Translations under genes and position numbers: made by a program
Notes under the pieces: model-generated
Seen by the model: only the letters and a program-made list of their open reading frames with translations
Databases searched by the model: none
What the model was told of the DNA's origin: nothing
Assembly (NCBI GenBank): GCA_963710735.1
Contig: CAVQBN010000017.1
Span: 62,001 to 126,000 of the forward strand
From: FEN-1297 sp963710735
GTDB taxonomy: Bacteria; Bacteroidota; Ignavibacteria; Ignavibacteriales; Ignavibacteriaceae
Direction of reading: 5' to 3'
DNA length: 64,000 bases
In this document: in pieces, positions 1 to 10,040 of the stretch
How positions within the stretch are numbered: the first letter of the stretch is position 1
Layout of the letters: the number at the start of each line of letters is the position of its first letter

Positions 1-92
1 GGATGATGCAAGAAATTTATCATTCAATACTGCATTCAAAAGGAATTACGTACTGGTTTAATCATTGGGGTTATGATATTGCTCATGATTAG
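1..92 (+). CDS. C-terminal end of an esterase-like protein (partial)
   Basis: A reading frame enters from the left edge and stops at a TAG at 90-92. The last residues include YWFNHWGYDIAHD, which resembles the C-terminal end of small alpha/beta-hydrolase esterases where a WGYD-x-x-HD motif carries the catalytic histidine region. The catalytic serine would lie upstream of the window, so the assignment rests only on this tail. Internal ATGs at 3 and 6 are not believed to be starts. An unrelated short C-terminus cannot be excluded. Confidence 0.4.
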   Translation, partial: MMQEIYHSILHSKGITYWFNHWGYDIAHD

Positions 93-180
93 CCTTCTTG
101 AAGATAGGTGCTTCCTTACTATTTAGAAAATATTAATATTTAAAATTTTTATTCCACTATTATTTTATTTTCAACATTTT

Positions 181-801
181 ATGAAATGGCAAGAATTTTT
201 TAAAGACAAAAAACTTAAAATAGAATTCCTTATTACTATTATTCTTTTGGCTGCAACATTATTTTCATTAACTCATTTTCTTGATTTTGTAGAATTAAGG
301 CATGGAGTAATTTTACCGGATCCTATATTGGATTTGTTTAAACCTATAAACCTAACCTGGCTGACTTTTGGACTGATATATTGTTCATTAATTCTTGCAA
401 TTATTTTACTCGCAAAAAAGCCTGAAAGACTCGTGTTTGCGATTCAAGTTTATATTCTTTTTGTTATTGTTAGAATTATAGCGATGTATTTAGTTCCATT
501 AAATCCGCCGGAACAGATGATTCAGCTCAATGATCCTTTTGTACAATTTTTTGGTACCGGAAAATTGCTTACAAAAGATCTCTTTTTCTCAGGACACACG
601 GCAACACTTTTTATTCTTTTTTTAGTAACTGAGAACAAGTATTTTAAATATTTCTTTTTGGCTGCAACAATCGTTGTTGGTTTATCGGTCCTTTTACAGC
701 ATGTACATTATTCTATTGACGTTTTTGCAGCACCGTTTTTTACTTATGTATGTTATAAAATAGTACTTACTTATAATATAAAACGGAAAAGAATCCTATA
801 G
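181..801 (+). CDS. PAP2-like (sphingomyelin-synthase-type) membrane phosphatase
   Basis: This 206-residue integral membrane protein has about five or six hydrophobic segments. The active-site signature of the PAP2_C / sphingomyelin synthase-like family is visible: SGHT near residue 139 and HYSIDV near residues 176-181, giving the His-His-Asp triad. Such enzymes transfer or hydrolyse phospho-head groups of lipids at the membrane. The classical bacterial PAP2 motif KxxxxxxRP is absent, which points to the PAP2_C branch. The substrate cannot be told from sequence. It stands alone, with gaps of about 90 bp before and 160 bp after. A conventional PAP2 phosphatase is encoded separately at 26073-26864. 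Confidence 0.7.
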   Translation: MKWQEFFKDKKLKIEFLITIILLAATLFSLTHFLDFVELRHGVILPDPILDLFKPINLTWLTFGLIYCSLILAIILLAKKPERLVFAIQVYILFVIVRIIAMYLVPLNPPEQMIQLNDPFVQFFGTGKLLTKDLFFSGHTATLFILFLVTENKYFKYFFLAATIVVGLSVLLQHVHYSIDVFAAPFFTYVCYKIVLTYNIKRKRIL

Positions 802-960
802 AAAACATATTCTGTAACGACCTAATATTTTATATTAATTGCATTATACAGTCTTGTGCATATACTCAAAACCGTATACAGCATTTATTATTATTTTAAC
901 ACTAATAAATTCTGAATTTTATCAAATTAAGTTCAACAGAATTAATAGATAACTTAAATT

Positions 961-1299
961 ATGCTTGATAAAGATAAATCAGAGATTGAAGAAATTTCGG
1001 CAGGTGTGTCAAAGATTTTTGCTTTGCAGGGAACAAACTTAATTATTGATTCCCAAAGTCTTAACACAATTGCTGATTTTAAAGATTACTTAGCTTCAAA
1101 GATTGCTTACCTGATAGAAAATAATTTTGATCTTTTAATAAATATTTTATACCGTATTGATATCGGAGAAGAAAAATTGCAAAAATTATTTTCTGGTAAG
1201 AACAAACCAAATATCCCGGAGGAACTTTCAGAATTAATAATTGAACGCCAATTACAAAAAATTCATTTTAGAAAAAAATATAAACAAGGTGATTTCTAA
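961..1299 (+). CDS. conserved small hypothetical protein
   Basis: This is a 112-residue soluble protein without signal peptide or membrane segment. It is rich in charged residues and has a central stretch, LIENNFDLLINILYRIDIGE, followed by a basic C-terminus. I recognise this as the type of small uncharacterised protein widespread in Bacteroidota, but know no function for it. The start ATG follows a 160-bp AT-rich gap. It lies 59 bp upstream of the DJ-1/PfpI gene on the same strand and could share its transcript. Confidence 0.6.
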   Translation: MLDKDKSEIEEISAGVSKIFALQGTNLIIDSQSLNTIADFKDYLASKIAYLIENNFDLLINILYRIDIGEEKLQKLFSGKNKPNIPEELSELIIERQLQKIHFRKKYKQGDF

Positions 1300-1358
1300 A
1301 AATTATACTTTAACTTATTGAAGAAGATTATAGCAGAACAATTGCTGTGGAGAATTTT

Positions 1359-1901
1359 ATGAATGATGAAAATAGAAAAAAAATATTAATGTTTGTCGAC
1401 GATCAGTATGAAGATCTTGAATTGTGGTATCCGAAAATAAGATTGGAAGAAGAAGGTTATGAGGTTATTATTGCCGGCGTAACAAAAGGTAAAATATATA
1501 CGGGAAAACATGGATATCCTTGTGAAGCAGAAGCTTCCCTGGACGAAATCAAAGCTGAAGATTTTGACGGGCTGGTTATACCGGGAGGATTTGCACCAGA
1601 CAAACTAAGAAGAATCCCGAAAGTACTTCAGCTTACAAACCGGATTCACAAAGACGGCAAGCTGGTTGCGCATATTTGCCACGCAGGCTGGATACCGATT
1701 TCAGCAAGGATTATTAAGGGATTTAAATGTACCTCAACTCCAGGTATAAAAGATGATTTAATTAACGCCGGAGCAATCTGGGTAAACGAGCCCGTGGTAA
1801 TTGATAGAAATATGATTTCAAGCCGCGGCCCGAAAGATCTGCACTTGTTTTGCAAAGAAATAATTAAATATCTATCAACTCAGATATTTATAAAAATTTA
1901 A
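1359..1901 (+). CDS. DJ-1/PfpI family protein
   Basis: The protein has the class I glutamine-amidotransferase-like fold of the PfpI/DJ-1 family. An acidic elbow sits in YEDLELWYP, VIPGG lies mid-protein, and the nucleophile elbow HICHAGW carries the reactive cysteine near residue 107. Family members act as cysteine peptidases, glyoxalases/deglycases or chaperones, and these roles cannot be separated here. I chose the ATG at 1359 because GGAGA at 1349-1353 is correctly spaced before it; a GTG at 1347 would overlap that ribosome-binding site. The gene is followed after 42 bp by dacB on the same strand. A second family member is at 20196-20771. Confidence 0.8.
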   Translation: MNDENRKKILMFVDDQYEDLELWYPKIRLEEEGYEVIIAGVTKGKIYTGKHGYPCEAEASLDEIKAEDFDGLVIPGGFAPDKLRRIPKVLQLTNRIHKDGKLVAHICHAGWIPISARIIKGFKCTSTPGIKDDLINAGAIWVNEPVVIDRNMISSRGPKDLHLFCKEIIKYLSTQIFIKI

Positions 1902-1943
1902 TTTTAACTATTCTATTTCAACTAAGCTTTTAGGAAATGTGAA

Positions 1944-3413
1944 ATGCAAAAATTACTTCTTGTCCTTTTAATTCTTTTAAATTCACTTTTTGTCTGCTAT
2001 TCACAAGACTATTCAAAGATTAATAATGATATAAAAGAATTGCAGCAAACAGATGCACTTAAACATGCACAATGGAGCATCTATGCAGAATATGTTAACT
2101 CCGGCGAAACGATTGTTTCATACCATAGCGAAGAAAGTCTCGCACCGGCTTCAGGATTAAAATTATTTACAACTTCAACGGCATTAAATCTTTTAGGAGA
2201 AGATTACCGTTTCAAAACTAAATTATATTACGACGGTTTTATTACCGACGATGGTATTTTAAAAGGCAACATTTATATTGTCGGAGGGGGAGATCCTACG
2301 CTTGGTTCCGATTTGGTTGCCGGCTCTCTTCCTCTGGATAGTTTAATGTGGAGCTGGACGCAGGCAGTAATGAAATTAAAGATTAAAAAAGTTGAAGGTG
2401 CAATAATTGCAGATGCTCTTTTATTTGACGGCAAAAGAGTTCCCGACTACTGGAACTGGATGGATATTGGAAACTACTACGGCGCCGGCACAAGCGCATT
2501 AACAATAAACGATAATCTCTATTATCTTTATTTTCACCCGTCGGTAGTTGTAGGGAACAAAGCTGAAGTAATTCAAACGGTGCCGGAAATACCCGGGCTT
2601 CACTTTACTAATTATGTAAAAACAGGGCCTAAAGGATCAGGAGACAACGGTTATATTTATTGCGCTCCAAATCAATTTAATGCAACTTTAAGAGGTACGG
2701 TTCCTGCCGGTGTTTCCAGTTTCTCAATAAAAGGCTCAATTCCTAATCCTCCGTTATTTGCCGCTCAGTATTTTGAACAATTTTTAGAAGGATTTAAAAT
2801 AATAGTAACCATGGATCCTAGAGTTTTAACCGAACCGGTTAAATATGATGAATCGAAGTTGATAACAAGTACCATTTCTCCTCCGTTAAAAGACATTGTT
2901 TATATGATAAACAAAAAAAGCGATAATCTTTATACGGAACAGCTTTTAAAAACGATAGCTTTAAAAGAAAAAGGGATCGGAAGCACTGAGGAAGGAATAA
3001 ATGTAATTAAATCCTTCCTTGATTCGGTAGGGGTTCCAACAGATGGATTTAAATTGTACGACGGCTGCGGCTTATCCAGAACCGATATGATTACCACTAA
3101 AATAATGGTAAAACTTTTAATATTTATGACCAAACAAAAAACTTTTGATTCATTTTATAATTCACTTGCAGTAGTTGGTAAAGCAGGCGACCCGGGATAT
3201 TTTTCAAATTTCGGCGCAAATACATTGCTTCAAAATAATGCGCGTATAAAATCCGGCCTAATAACAGGCGTAAGGAGTTTTTCGGGTTATCTAAAAGATC
3301 TTGACGGCAGAATGATCGCTTTCAGTATGATTGCAAATAATCATAGCGGGACAACAAAGCAGATTGATGATATACACAAACAGATTCTGCTGGATTTAGC
3401 TTCACTTAAATAA
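1944..3413 (+). CDS. dacB: D-alanyl-D-alanine carboxypeptidase/endopeptidase (PBP4 type)
   Basis: This 489-residue S13-family penicillin-binding protein trims or cleaves peptide cross-links of peptidoglycan in the periplasm. A signal peptide ends around residue 20 (VCYSQ). The three active-site motifs are present: SxxK as SGLK at about 70-73, SDN in KKSDNLYTE near 326, and KSG in RIKSGLITG near 437. Length and the large inserted domain between the first two motifs agree with DacB. It sits 42 bp after the DJ-1 gene. Nothing unusual is seen in the reading frame. Confidence 0.92.
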   Translation: MQKLLLVLLILLNSLFVCYSQDYSKINNDIKELQQTDALKHAQWSIYAEYVNSGETIVSYHSEESLAPASGLKLFTTSTALNLLGEDYRFKTKLYYDGFITDDGILKGNIYIVGGGDPTLGSDLVAGSLPLDSLMWSWTQAVMKLKIKKVEGAIIADALLFDGKRVPDYWNWMDIGNYYGAGTSALTINDNLYYLYFHPSVVVGNKAEVIQTVPEIPGLHFTNYVKTGPKGSGDNGYIYCAPNQFNATLRGTVPAGVSSFSIKGSIPNPPLFAAQYFEQFLEGFKIIVTMDPRVLTEPVKYDESKLITSTISPPLKDIVYMINKKSDNLYTEQLLKTIALKEKGIGSTEEGINVIKSFLDSVGVPTDGFKLYDGCGLSRTDMITTKIMVKLLIFMTKQKTFDSFYNSLAVVGKAGDPGYFSNFGANTLLQNNARIKSGLITGVRSFSGYLKDLDGRMIAFSMIANNHSGTTKQIDDIHKQILLDLASLK

Positions 3414-3582
3414 TTATTAAGAATTTAAAGGAAGTTATCAATCAGCCCCGCTTATTTTCTTTTGAAATTGAAAATTAACTAACTAATGGTTAAGTTCAGA
3501 CATACCTTAATGCATAAATTCTTAAGTATTCATATATTTTAGATAATGATTAAAGATCGGTTATAAATAGGAGTTGAATTAG

Positions 3583-6500
3583 ATGGGACTTTTTAATTCA
3601 AAAGAAATTGACCAGCTTCGTCTTGAAAATGAAGAATTGAAAAATAAATTTCACTTCATGTATGAGAAGGAAGAAAATGCTAAGAAACTGGAAGAAGTTT
3701 TAAAACGTTTAAGATACGATGTTGTTCAACTGAACGAGAAAAAGAGCAATATTATAAGTGAAATTGACTCTTTTAAATACGAAGAAAAAAAGAAGAAAGA
3801 TCAGCTTGAAGATCTCGATAAGAAAATTTTTAATCTTAAAGAGATGAAAGACGACCTGCAGAATACTGTCCTCTCATATTCCAATCAAATCGATTATATA
3901 GACTCCAAACTTCAGGATAAACCCGAGAAAGAAGACAATATTGATTCTAATGTTGAAGCCACTTCCGAAGAAATTTCCGAACTAAACGGTCAAAAAGAGC
4001 AGCTCCAGGAACTGGTCAGCGCACTAAATAAGAAAATATCAGATTTATCCGAAGAAGAAAACGCCTTAATTGATAGAGTAAAATATAAAAGAAACGAAAT
4101 TGAGGACATTGAAGAAAACGGTTTAAAGCTTTTAGAAAAGCAAAACCAGGTAGCAAAAAAATTAGAGGAAACTGAAGACAAAATCTCTGCATTAGAAGTA
4201 GATAAGAATAATCTAATTGAAGATATTGATAGTAAAAAGAAAGAAATATTTAATTTTAACCAAAAACTAAGACTTCTGGAAAAAGAAAGTTCAGACCTTG
4301 AAGCTGAAATAAACACACTTAGTGAAAAAGAGAATCTGCTAAAAGTTAATGTTGAGAAGTATTCAAATCTGGAGAAAACAAAAGACGAATTAATTGAAAA
4401 GTTGGATAGCCTCAACAAAGAACTGGAAGAAAAAAAGCTGCAATTAGAGGGTGTTGAAAAAGATTTCGCCAAACACGAAGAAGATAATGAACAAAAAAAA
4501 TCCTTGATAAAAAAGAATTTGTCCGATCTTCAAAATAAAGAAACAGAATTACAAAATAATATTGAGAAATTGATTAAGGAAGAGAGCTCTAAGGGCGAAT
4601 TATTAAAAGAAATAAATGCAATTAATGAAGAGCTAAGAGGGAAGAAACAACAGCTTGAAGACATAGGATATAAGTTTCTGCAATTTGAGGAAGAAAAAGC
4701 TCAAAAAGAATCAGAAATAAACTCAAGATTAGGGGCCCTTTTACAAAAAGAAAAGGAATTAAAAACCAGCCTTGCAAAGCTTACGGAAGAAGAAAAGAAC
4801 AAAAGTGAAATGGTTAAAGATATTAAATCTATTAATCTAGCTTTGGATGAAAAAAGAAAAGAACTGGAAACCGTAAAACAAGATTTTTTAAATTTTGAAG
4901 AAGAAAATAATCAGCAAAAATCAGTAATAGAATCAAGCCTAAATTCCCTAAAAGAAAAGGAAAACGAACTCAATCAAAAAATTGCTGATCTCACAAAAGA
5001 AGAGGAATCCAAAAGTGTTTTAGTTACAGAGCTAAGTAATATTAATCAAAAGCTTGAGGAGAAGAAACAACAGTTAGAAACAGTTCAGCAAAATTTTTTG
5101 AAATTTGAAGAAGAAAAAAAATTAAAAAGATCTGTGCTTGAATCTAATCTATCTTCCTTACGAGAAAAAGAAGCCGAGCTGCGGGCTGCTACGGAAAAAT
5201 TAACTGAAGAATTAAAAAACAAAACCAATCTTTCAAATGAATTAAATGAAATAAGCAAAGAATTGGAGGAGAAAAAACAGCAATTAGAAATTGTAAAAAC
5301 CGACTTTTTAAAATTTGAAGCAGAAATGACTTCAAAAAGGACTGTTCTTGAAGAGAGTGTTTCTTCTTTGCATAATCAGGAAGACGACTTAAAAATTAAT
5401 ATTGAGAGGCTTATAGCTGAGGAAGCTTCTAAAAACGAATTAGTTAAGGAACTGAGTAAAGTTAATGAAGAGCTTATTTCAAAAGAGCAGCAATTAAAGG
5501 AAGTTCAGCAAAATTTATTAAAATTTGAAGAGGAGAAAGATTTAAAGAAATCAATATTGGAATCAAATTTAACTGCACTCCGCGAACAGGAAAACGAATT
5601 AAAAGCCGGCATTGAAAAGCTTGCCGAAGAAGAAAAAATTAAAAGTGATATCGTACGAAATCTTGAAAATCTAAACACAGATATTGATGAGAAAAGAAAG
5701 CAGCTGGAAGATTTACGGCAAAACTTTTTGAATTATGAAAATGAGACCAACGCAAAAAAATCCGATTTAGAAACAAGTTTAGCTCAGCTTACAGAGAAAG
5801 AATCCGAACTTAAAGCCAGCATTGATAAGCTTACAGAAGAAGAAAAAACCAAAGGCGAACTGGTAAAAGAACTCGATCAAATCAATCAACAGCTTGAACA
5901 GAAGAAACAAAATATTAAGACTTTAGAACTGGATCTACTTAAATTTGAAGAAGAAACGAAATTACAAAAATCTACCATTGAATCTAATTTATCTGCTTTA
6001 GTTGAAAAAGAAAATGAATTGAAATCTACGGTTGAAAAACTTACAGAAGAAGTAAAGGTAAAAAGCGATTATGTAAAGGAACTTGATGGCATAAACCATG
6101 AGATTGAGGATAAAAAGCAGCAGTTAGAAACTATTGAACAAAACTTTGTAAAAGTTTCAGAGGAAACAAAATTTAAGGGGAAAGAACTTTACGCAATTGT
6201 TCAAACTCTAACCATCAAATCTAATCGACTTTCCAAACTAAACATGGATATTCTGGAGTTAGAACAAAAATCAACGGATGCAAAAGAAGAATTACAGAAC
6301 TTTGAAAATTTACGAAATGAGCTTACTCAAAAAATTAGTGATGAGCGTGAATCATATGAAAAAATCAATGGACAGCATTCAAAATTAATTGAGCTGGTTC
6401 CGCTTCTTGAAAAGAGGAAAAAAGAAATTGAGCAAAGTAATGCTGATCTTGAGAACAGATTCGCAGAAATGTTTCAAAGATTTAACCGCGAACTAAATGA

Positions 6501-7230
6501 AATTAATAAAAAGAGGAATGTGCTTGAGCAGATAATAATTAAAAAAGAGAAGGATTTGGAAGAACGCGATCAAATGTTGTTTGAAAAAATTGCGGCGCTT
6601 GAAGAAAGTGAAAGGGTATTGAACGCAAGGCAAACAGAAATCGAATCTTTCGAAAATGTAATTAAAAATTTAAGTGAACAAAAAGGAGAGCTTCAAAATC
6701 AATTAATGAAAATTGATGAAGAAACCATGTATAAGAGAAATTATAATAATGATTTAAAAATTGAAACTGAATTGATGGTAAAGAAACGGATAAGCCTGGA
6801 AAAGGGATTGCAGGAATTATTATCTCTTATGAGCGATAATATTGTTAAATCTGAAGCCAAAAAATTCAAACTTGAAGATGATTTAAAATCTTATGATGAA
6901 AAATTGCAGTTGTACCAGGACAAAATTAAAGAGTCAATGAGGGAATTAGGCAATCTTCAAGCTTCAATCGGTTCTGTAAAACTAGAGCAGGAAGAACAAA
7001 AAGGTAACATATCCAGATTGAATACAATGAAAAAGAAACTTCAGGAAGATATATTAAAACAGCAGACAACATTACAGAAATTTCAAAAAATTAGGGAAAA
7101 GCTTAAAATAGAACAGGCAATAGCAAAGAATAAAAAAGTCGGCGGCCCTTATATGGGCGAATCCCCGCAGACAAAACCCCAAAACAGCGCTAATAGTGAA
7201 ATAAAAAATACTCAAATATTTAAACTTTGA
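3583..7230 (+). CDS. giant coiled-coil protein with exact 70-residue repeats
   Basis: The 1215-residue product is almost entirely alpha-helical coiled coil (Glu/Lys/Leu-rich heptads) with no signal peptide. It begins MGLFNSKEIDQLRLENEELK and has a short non-helical tail after about residue 1180. From residue 282 the sequence is a tandem array: EEKKxQLE-type unit starts lie at 4426, 4636, 4846, 5056, 5266, 5476, 5686, 5896 and 6106, always 210 bp apart. Eight complete 70-residue units (ten heptads each) and a partial ninth result. The likely role is structural, such as a cytoplasmic filament or spacer, but no function is known to me. Long minus-strand frames inside it are compositional shadows. 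Confidence 0.8.
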   Translation: MGLFNSKEIDQLRLENEELKNKFHFMYEKEENAKKLEEVLKRLRYDVVQLNEKKSNIISEIDSFKYEEKKKKDQLEDLDKKIFNLKEMKDDLQNTVLSYSNQIDYIDSKLQDKPEKEDNIDSNVEATSEEISELNGQKEQLQELVSALNKKISDLSEEENALIDRVKYKRNEIEDIEENGLKLLEKQNQVAKKLEETEDKISALEVDKNNLIEDIDSKKKEIFNFNQKLRLLEKESSDLEAEINTLSEKENLLKVNVEKYSNLEKTKDELIEKLDSLNKELEEKKLQLEGVEKDFAKHEEDNEQKKSLIKKNLSDLQNKETELQNNIEKLIKEESSKGELLKEINAINEELRGKKQQLEDIGYKFLQFEEEKAQKESEINSRLGALLQKEKELKTSLAKLTEEEKNKSEMVKDIKSINLALDEKRKELETVKQDFLNFEEENNQQKSVIESSLNSLKEKENELNQKIADLTKEEESKSVLVTELSNINQKLEEKKQQLETVQQNFLKFEEEKKLKRSVLESNLSSLREKEAELRAATEKLTEELKNKTNLSNELNEISKELEEKKQQLEIVKTDFLKFEAEMTSKRTVLEESVSSLHNQEDDLKINIERLIAEEASKNELVKELSKVNEELISKEQQLKEVQQNLLKFEEEKDLKKSILESNLTALREQENELKAGIEKLAEEEKIKSDIVRNLENLNTDIDEKRKQLEDLRQNFLNYENETNAKKSDLETSLAQLTEKESELKASIDKLTEEEKTKGELVKELDQINQQLEQKKQNIKTLELDLLKFEEETKLQKSTIESNLSALVEKENELKSTVEKLTEEVKVKSDYVKELDGINHEIEDKKQQLETIEQNFVKVSEETKFKGKELYAIVQTLTIKSNRLSKLNMDILELEQKSTDAKEELQNFENLRNELTQKISDERESYEKINGQHSKLIELVPLLEKRKKEIEQSNADLENRFAEMFQRFNRELNEINKKRNVLEQIIIKKEKDLEERDQMLFEKIAALEESERVLNARQTEIESFENVIKNLSEQKGELQNQLMKIDEETMYKRNYNNDLKIETELMVKKRISLEKGLQELLSLMSDNIVKSEAKKFKLEDDLKSYDEKLQLYQDKIKESMRELGNLQASIGSVKLEQEEQKGNISRLNTMKKKLQEDILKQQTTLQKFQKIREKLKIEQAIAKNKKVGGPYMGESPQTKPQNSANSEIKNTQIFKL
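4426..6165 (+). repeat. tandem 210-bp (70-aa) coiled-coil repeat array
   Basis: Eight consecutive units of exactly 210 bp and the start of a ninth were measured by aligning the recurring EEKKQQLE / NFLKFEEE / SALREKENEL / EKLTEEEK / ELNxIN blocks. Every unit begins at the same codon phase without a single insertion or deletion, although the units differ considerably in sequence. A degenerate unit just upstream (from about 4228) matches only in its second half. This is old, diverged duplication held to strict length, not a young microsatellite. Confidence 0.9.
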
Positions 7231-7320
7231 GTTTTTAATTTCAATATGTTATTGATAAAGCTACATGTTTATACAAACCAGTATGCATACCAACAAATAT
7301 TTCTTCAAAAGGATTGATTA

Positions 7321-8046
7321 ATGCAGATTAAAATAGATTTAAATAAAAATTTTACTAATATATCATTTCAAATAACAACGATAATTATATTCTTTTTAAT
7401 AAGTATGACCGCGACCGTATTTTCGCAATCAGAAAAATCATTTCTTAAACATCCAACCTGGAGTTACAATAAAACTATTTATGAGGTTAATCTCAGGCAA
7501 TATTCCAAAAGCGGAACTTTTAAAGGTTTTGAAAAACGCTTACCCGAATTAAAAAAAATGGGCGTAGGTATTTTATGGTTCATGCCAATAAATCCAATCG
7601 GTGTAAAAAATAGAAAGGGCAAATTAGGAAGTTATTACTCAATACAAAATTATCTAGCCGTTGATTCTGCTTACGGTACTATTAATGAATTTAAAAAACT
7701 TGTTAAAAAAATTCATTCAATGGGCATGTATGTTATACTTGATTGGGTTGCGGATCATACTTCGTGGGATAATGTCTGGACAAAAGAACATCCTGATTTT
7801 TATAGAAAAGATTCACTGGGAAATTTCGTCCCGCCGGTAAAAGACTGGACTGATGTAATTGCTCTCAACTACAAAAATAAAGAGCTTTGGAATTACATGA
7901 CTAAAGCGATGGAATTTTGGGTAAAAGAATGTGATATCGACGGCTTCAGGTGCGATGTTGCAGATATGGTTCCTACCCCGTTTTGGGATCAGGCAAGAGT
8001 TAAACTTGATAAAATAAAACCCAGTCTTTATGCTTGCCGAGGCTGA
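7321..8046 (+). pseudogene. GH13 alpha-amylase-family enzyme, N-terminal part
   Basis: This fragment carries a signal peptide/TM (about residues 18-36) and the first half of a GH13 (beta/alpha)8 barrel. Region I is DWVADHTS at about 141-148, and region II GFRCDVADM contains the nucleophile Asp near 212. The frame then ends in an unrelated ACRG tail. Removing one base (the A at 8023) turns the junction into KPVFMLAEAEKP, the normal GH13 continuation, so the gene is split by a +1 shift between the nucleophile and the general acid. The enzyme would act on alpha-glucans in the periplasm or outside the cell. It may be a real lesion or a sequence error. Confidence 0.8.
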
Positions 8047-8713
8047 AAAACCCGCACTTCAGGTAAAAGCATTTGATATGACTTACTCCTGGAAGTTATA
8101 TTCTTTAATGAATAGTATTGCAAAAGGTAAAAAGAATGCTGAGAACCTAATCAAATATTTTAAATGGGATAATTCTACGTTTCCTCAAAACGATTTCAGG
8201 ATGAGGTTTACTACAAATCATGATGAAAACAGCTGGAACGGTACTGTGTTTGAGAGGCTTGGCGACGCAGCACCAACATTTGCCGCACTTACATTTGCAG
8301 TTAAAGGAATGCCGTTAATTTACAGCGGTCAAGAGGCAGGATTAAATAAAAGATTGAAATTTTTTGAAAGAGATCCCATAGATTGGAAGCATTCAAAATT
8401 TAGAGAGCTTTATACAAAGCTTGTTCATTTGAAATTAAAAAATAAAGCTTTGTGGTCAGGCGATGAAGGCGGAAATATGGTTATGATTCCCTCTTCAAAT
8501 GAAAAAGCTGTGTACTCATTCATTAGAGAAAAGGATAATGATAAAGTTTTTGTAATATTTAATTTGTCTGCTAAACTTGTAAAAGTCGATATAAACTCAA
8601 ATCTAATAAAAGGAAATTATATTGATTTGTTTACTAATAATAAAGTTTCTTTATCAAGTACCGAAAGCTTTAATCTCAAACCCTGGGAATATATATTTTA
8701 TGTAAAAGATTAG
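8030..8713 (+). pseudogene. GH13 alpha-amylase-family enzyme, C-terminal part
   Basis: This 227-residue frame begins exactly where the N-terminal part loses its frame. It supplies the general acid Glu in MLAEAEKP and the third catalytic Asp in TTNHDENSW (about residue 65), followed by the C-terminal beta-domain. Together the pieces make about 463 residues, the size of a single-domain secreted GH13 enzyme. No ribosome-binding site fits the internal ATG, so independent translation is unlikely. None of the three catalytic residues is missing, which argues for a recent break or an artefact. Confidence 0.8.
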
Positions 8714-8797
8714 CTTACAAACTCATTAGTTTAATAGCATTTTCTTTTTATAAATATTCTTTTAATTTTATTGTTGTTAAAAAGCGGGAGATTGACA

Positions 8798-9526
8798 ATG
8801 AGATTAAAACCATATTTTTATTTCATTATATTAAACTCACTATTTTTTACTAACCTAAGTTTTCCTCAATCATTCGGATTAAATTTTACATTAGGATTCC
8901 CAATGAATGAATTCAAACAAAATGTAAAACGTACAGGCTTTGGAGGAAGTTTACAGTTTTTATTATGGAATCCAACACCTGATCTGCCTTACTCATTTGG
9001 ATTAAATTTAGGTTACATAAATTATGGAAGCGAATCCAGAACAGAACCATACAGCTACATGATTCCGGATGTTTCTGTTGATGTAAGCAGAACGAATAAT
9101 ATTATCAACTTCCACTTGCTGAGTCAGATAATTCTTCCTTACGGTAATTTTCGTCCTTACATGGAATTCTTATTAGGAGGTTCTTATATTTTTACAATGA
9201 CTCAAATAGACAGTTACGGATCAGAAGAATCCACATCAACTACTAATTTTGATGATTGGGCCTGGAGCTATGGTGCCGGTGCAGGTTTTTTAATTAAGCT
9301 GACCTCTGATTCAGTTAAAGCAGAAAATCTCGGTGCTGTGTTTCTCGATTTTAAAGTTAGATATCTTTACGGAACCGAAGCCCAGTATTTAAAAGAAGGT
9401 TCTGTTATAATTAGAAACGGCACGGCATATTATGACGTATCGAAATCAAAAACAGATCTTTTGACTGCCCAACTCGGAGTTATAATTTATTTTGATTTTT
9501 CAAAAATAATTAACCCCACTGAATAA
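8798..9526 (+). CDS. outer-membrane beta-barrel protein
   Basis: The ATG at 8798 is preceded by GGGAG at 8786-8790, so I prefer it over an upstream TTG. The 242-residue product has a signal peptide ending near SFPQS. Alternating hydrophobic/polar strands rich in Gly, Tyr and Phe follow (for example FGLNLGYINYG and GNFRPYMEFLLGGSY), ending in a strand with aromatic residues. This is the pattern of small OmpW/OmpX-like porin-fold proteins of Bacteroidota. The specific role is unknown. It is the only undamaged gene between the split GH13 gene and the damaged region to its right. Confidence 0.7.
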   Translation: MRLKPYFYFIILNSLFFTNLSFPQSFGLNFTLGFPMNEFKQNVKRTGFGGSLQFLLWNPTPDLPYSFGLNLGYINYGSESRTEPYSYMIPDVSVDVSRTNNIINFHLLSQIILPYGNFRPYMEFLLGGSYIFTMTQIDSYGSEESTSTTNFDDWAWSYGAGAGFLIKLTSDSVKAENLGAVFLDFKVRYLYGTEAQYLKEGSVIIRNGTAYYDVSKSKTDLLTAQLGVIIYFDFSKIINPTE

Positions 9527-9527
9527 A

Positions 9528-10040
9528 TTAAGATGAAAGAGGATTTTCGTAAAGTCCTTCATCTGTTGCTTCAGGCAGATCTTCATTTTTTACAGGATTC
9601 ATTTCAACAGTTGGAAATAATCCGTGCAAAGAAATCTCACTTCCTAAAAACCATATCTTTACCCATGTCCTTGCCCAGATAAGTATTTGCTGGATTAAAA
9701 ACATAATAAATATTGTAAAGCCGGAAACCATTCCTATTGCATTATCGAGGTAAAAATAAATTAAGAAGAATACTATTGGAGCTATCAAAATAAACAAGTA
9801 CAATAAATAAGTGCTGAATAAATGCCTTATTACAAATTTAACCGACAGCCAGATAGACTTAAGCGATTTCGTTGAATCGTTATTAAAGAGAATTATCTTG
9901 GCATAATCACCGATAATTAATAACAGGATAAAAAAGAATAAGTAAACAATTATTCCGATCAAAACTATATAAAACAGCACTGCTTCATTCTGAACTGTCC
10001 TTGAAACCATTGTAACAATTGCAGCTAAAGGAAAGAACAC
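9528..10040 (-). pseudogene. multi-pass membrane protein, C-terminal part
   Basis: This frame encodes about four hydrophobic helices (for example FYIVLIGIIVYLFFFILLL) and a short acidic cytoplasmic tail. Its upstream end joins in another frame to the fragment at 9985-10404. The shift maps to a run of five A on the plus strand at 10050-10054, where one base less restores a continuous protein through TNFALIVFFPL. The complete protein (9528-10477, about 316 residues) is an uncharacterised integral membrane protein, and I do not recognise a family. Confidence 0.55.

Noticed and set aside
3476..3497. AACTAACTAATGGTTAAGTT upstream of the coiled-coil gene, similar to dyad copy C
   Set aside because: The arms do not pair at the same spacing and the GATTAGTT half is absent.
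3990..4472. 160-residue minus-strand frame inside the coiled-coil gene
   Set aside because: Ser/Phe-rich antisense of Glu/Lys codons; a shadow without ribosome-binding site.
8020..8035. Programmed +1 frameshift in the GH13 gene
   Set aside because: No slippery codon, stop-codon context or stimulatory structure is seen, and several unrelated neighbours show the same kind of surplus base.
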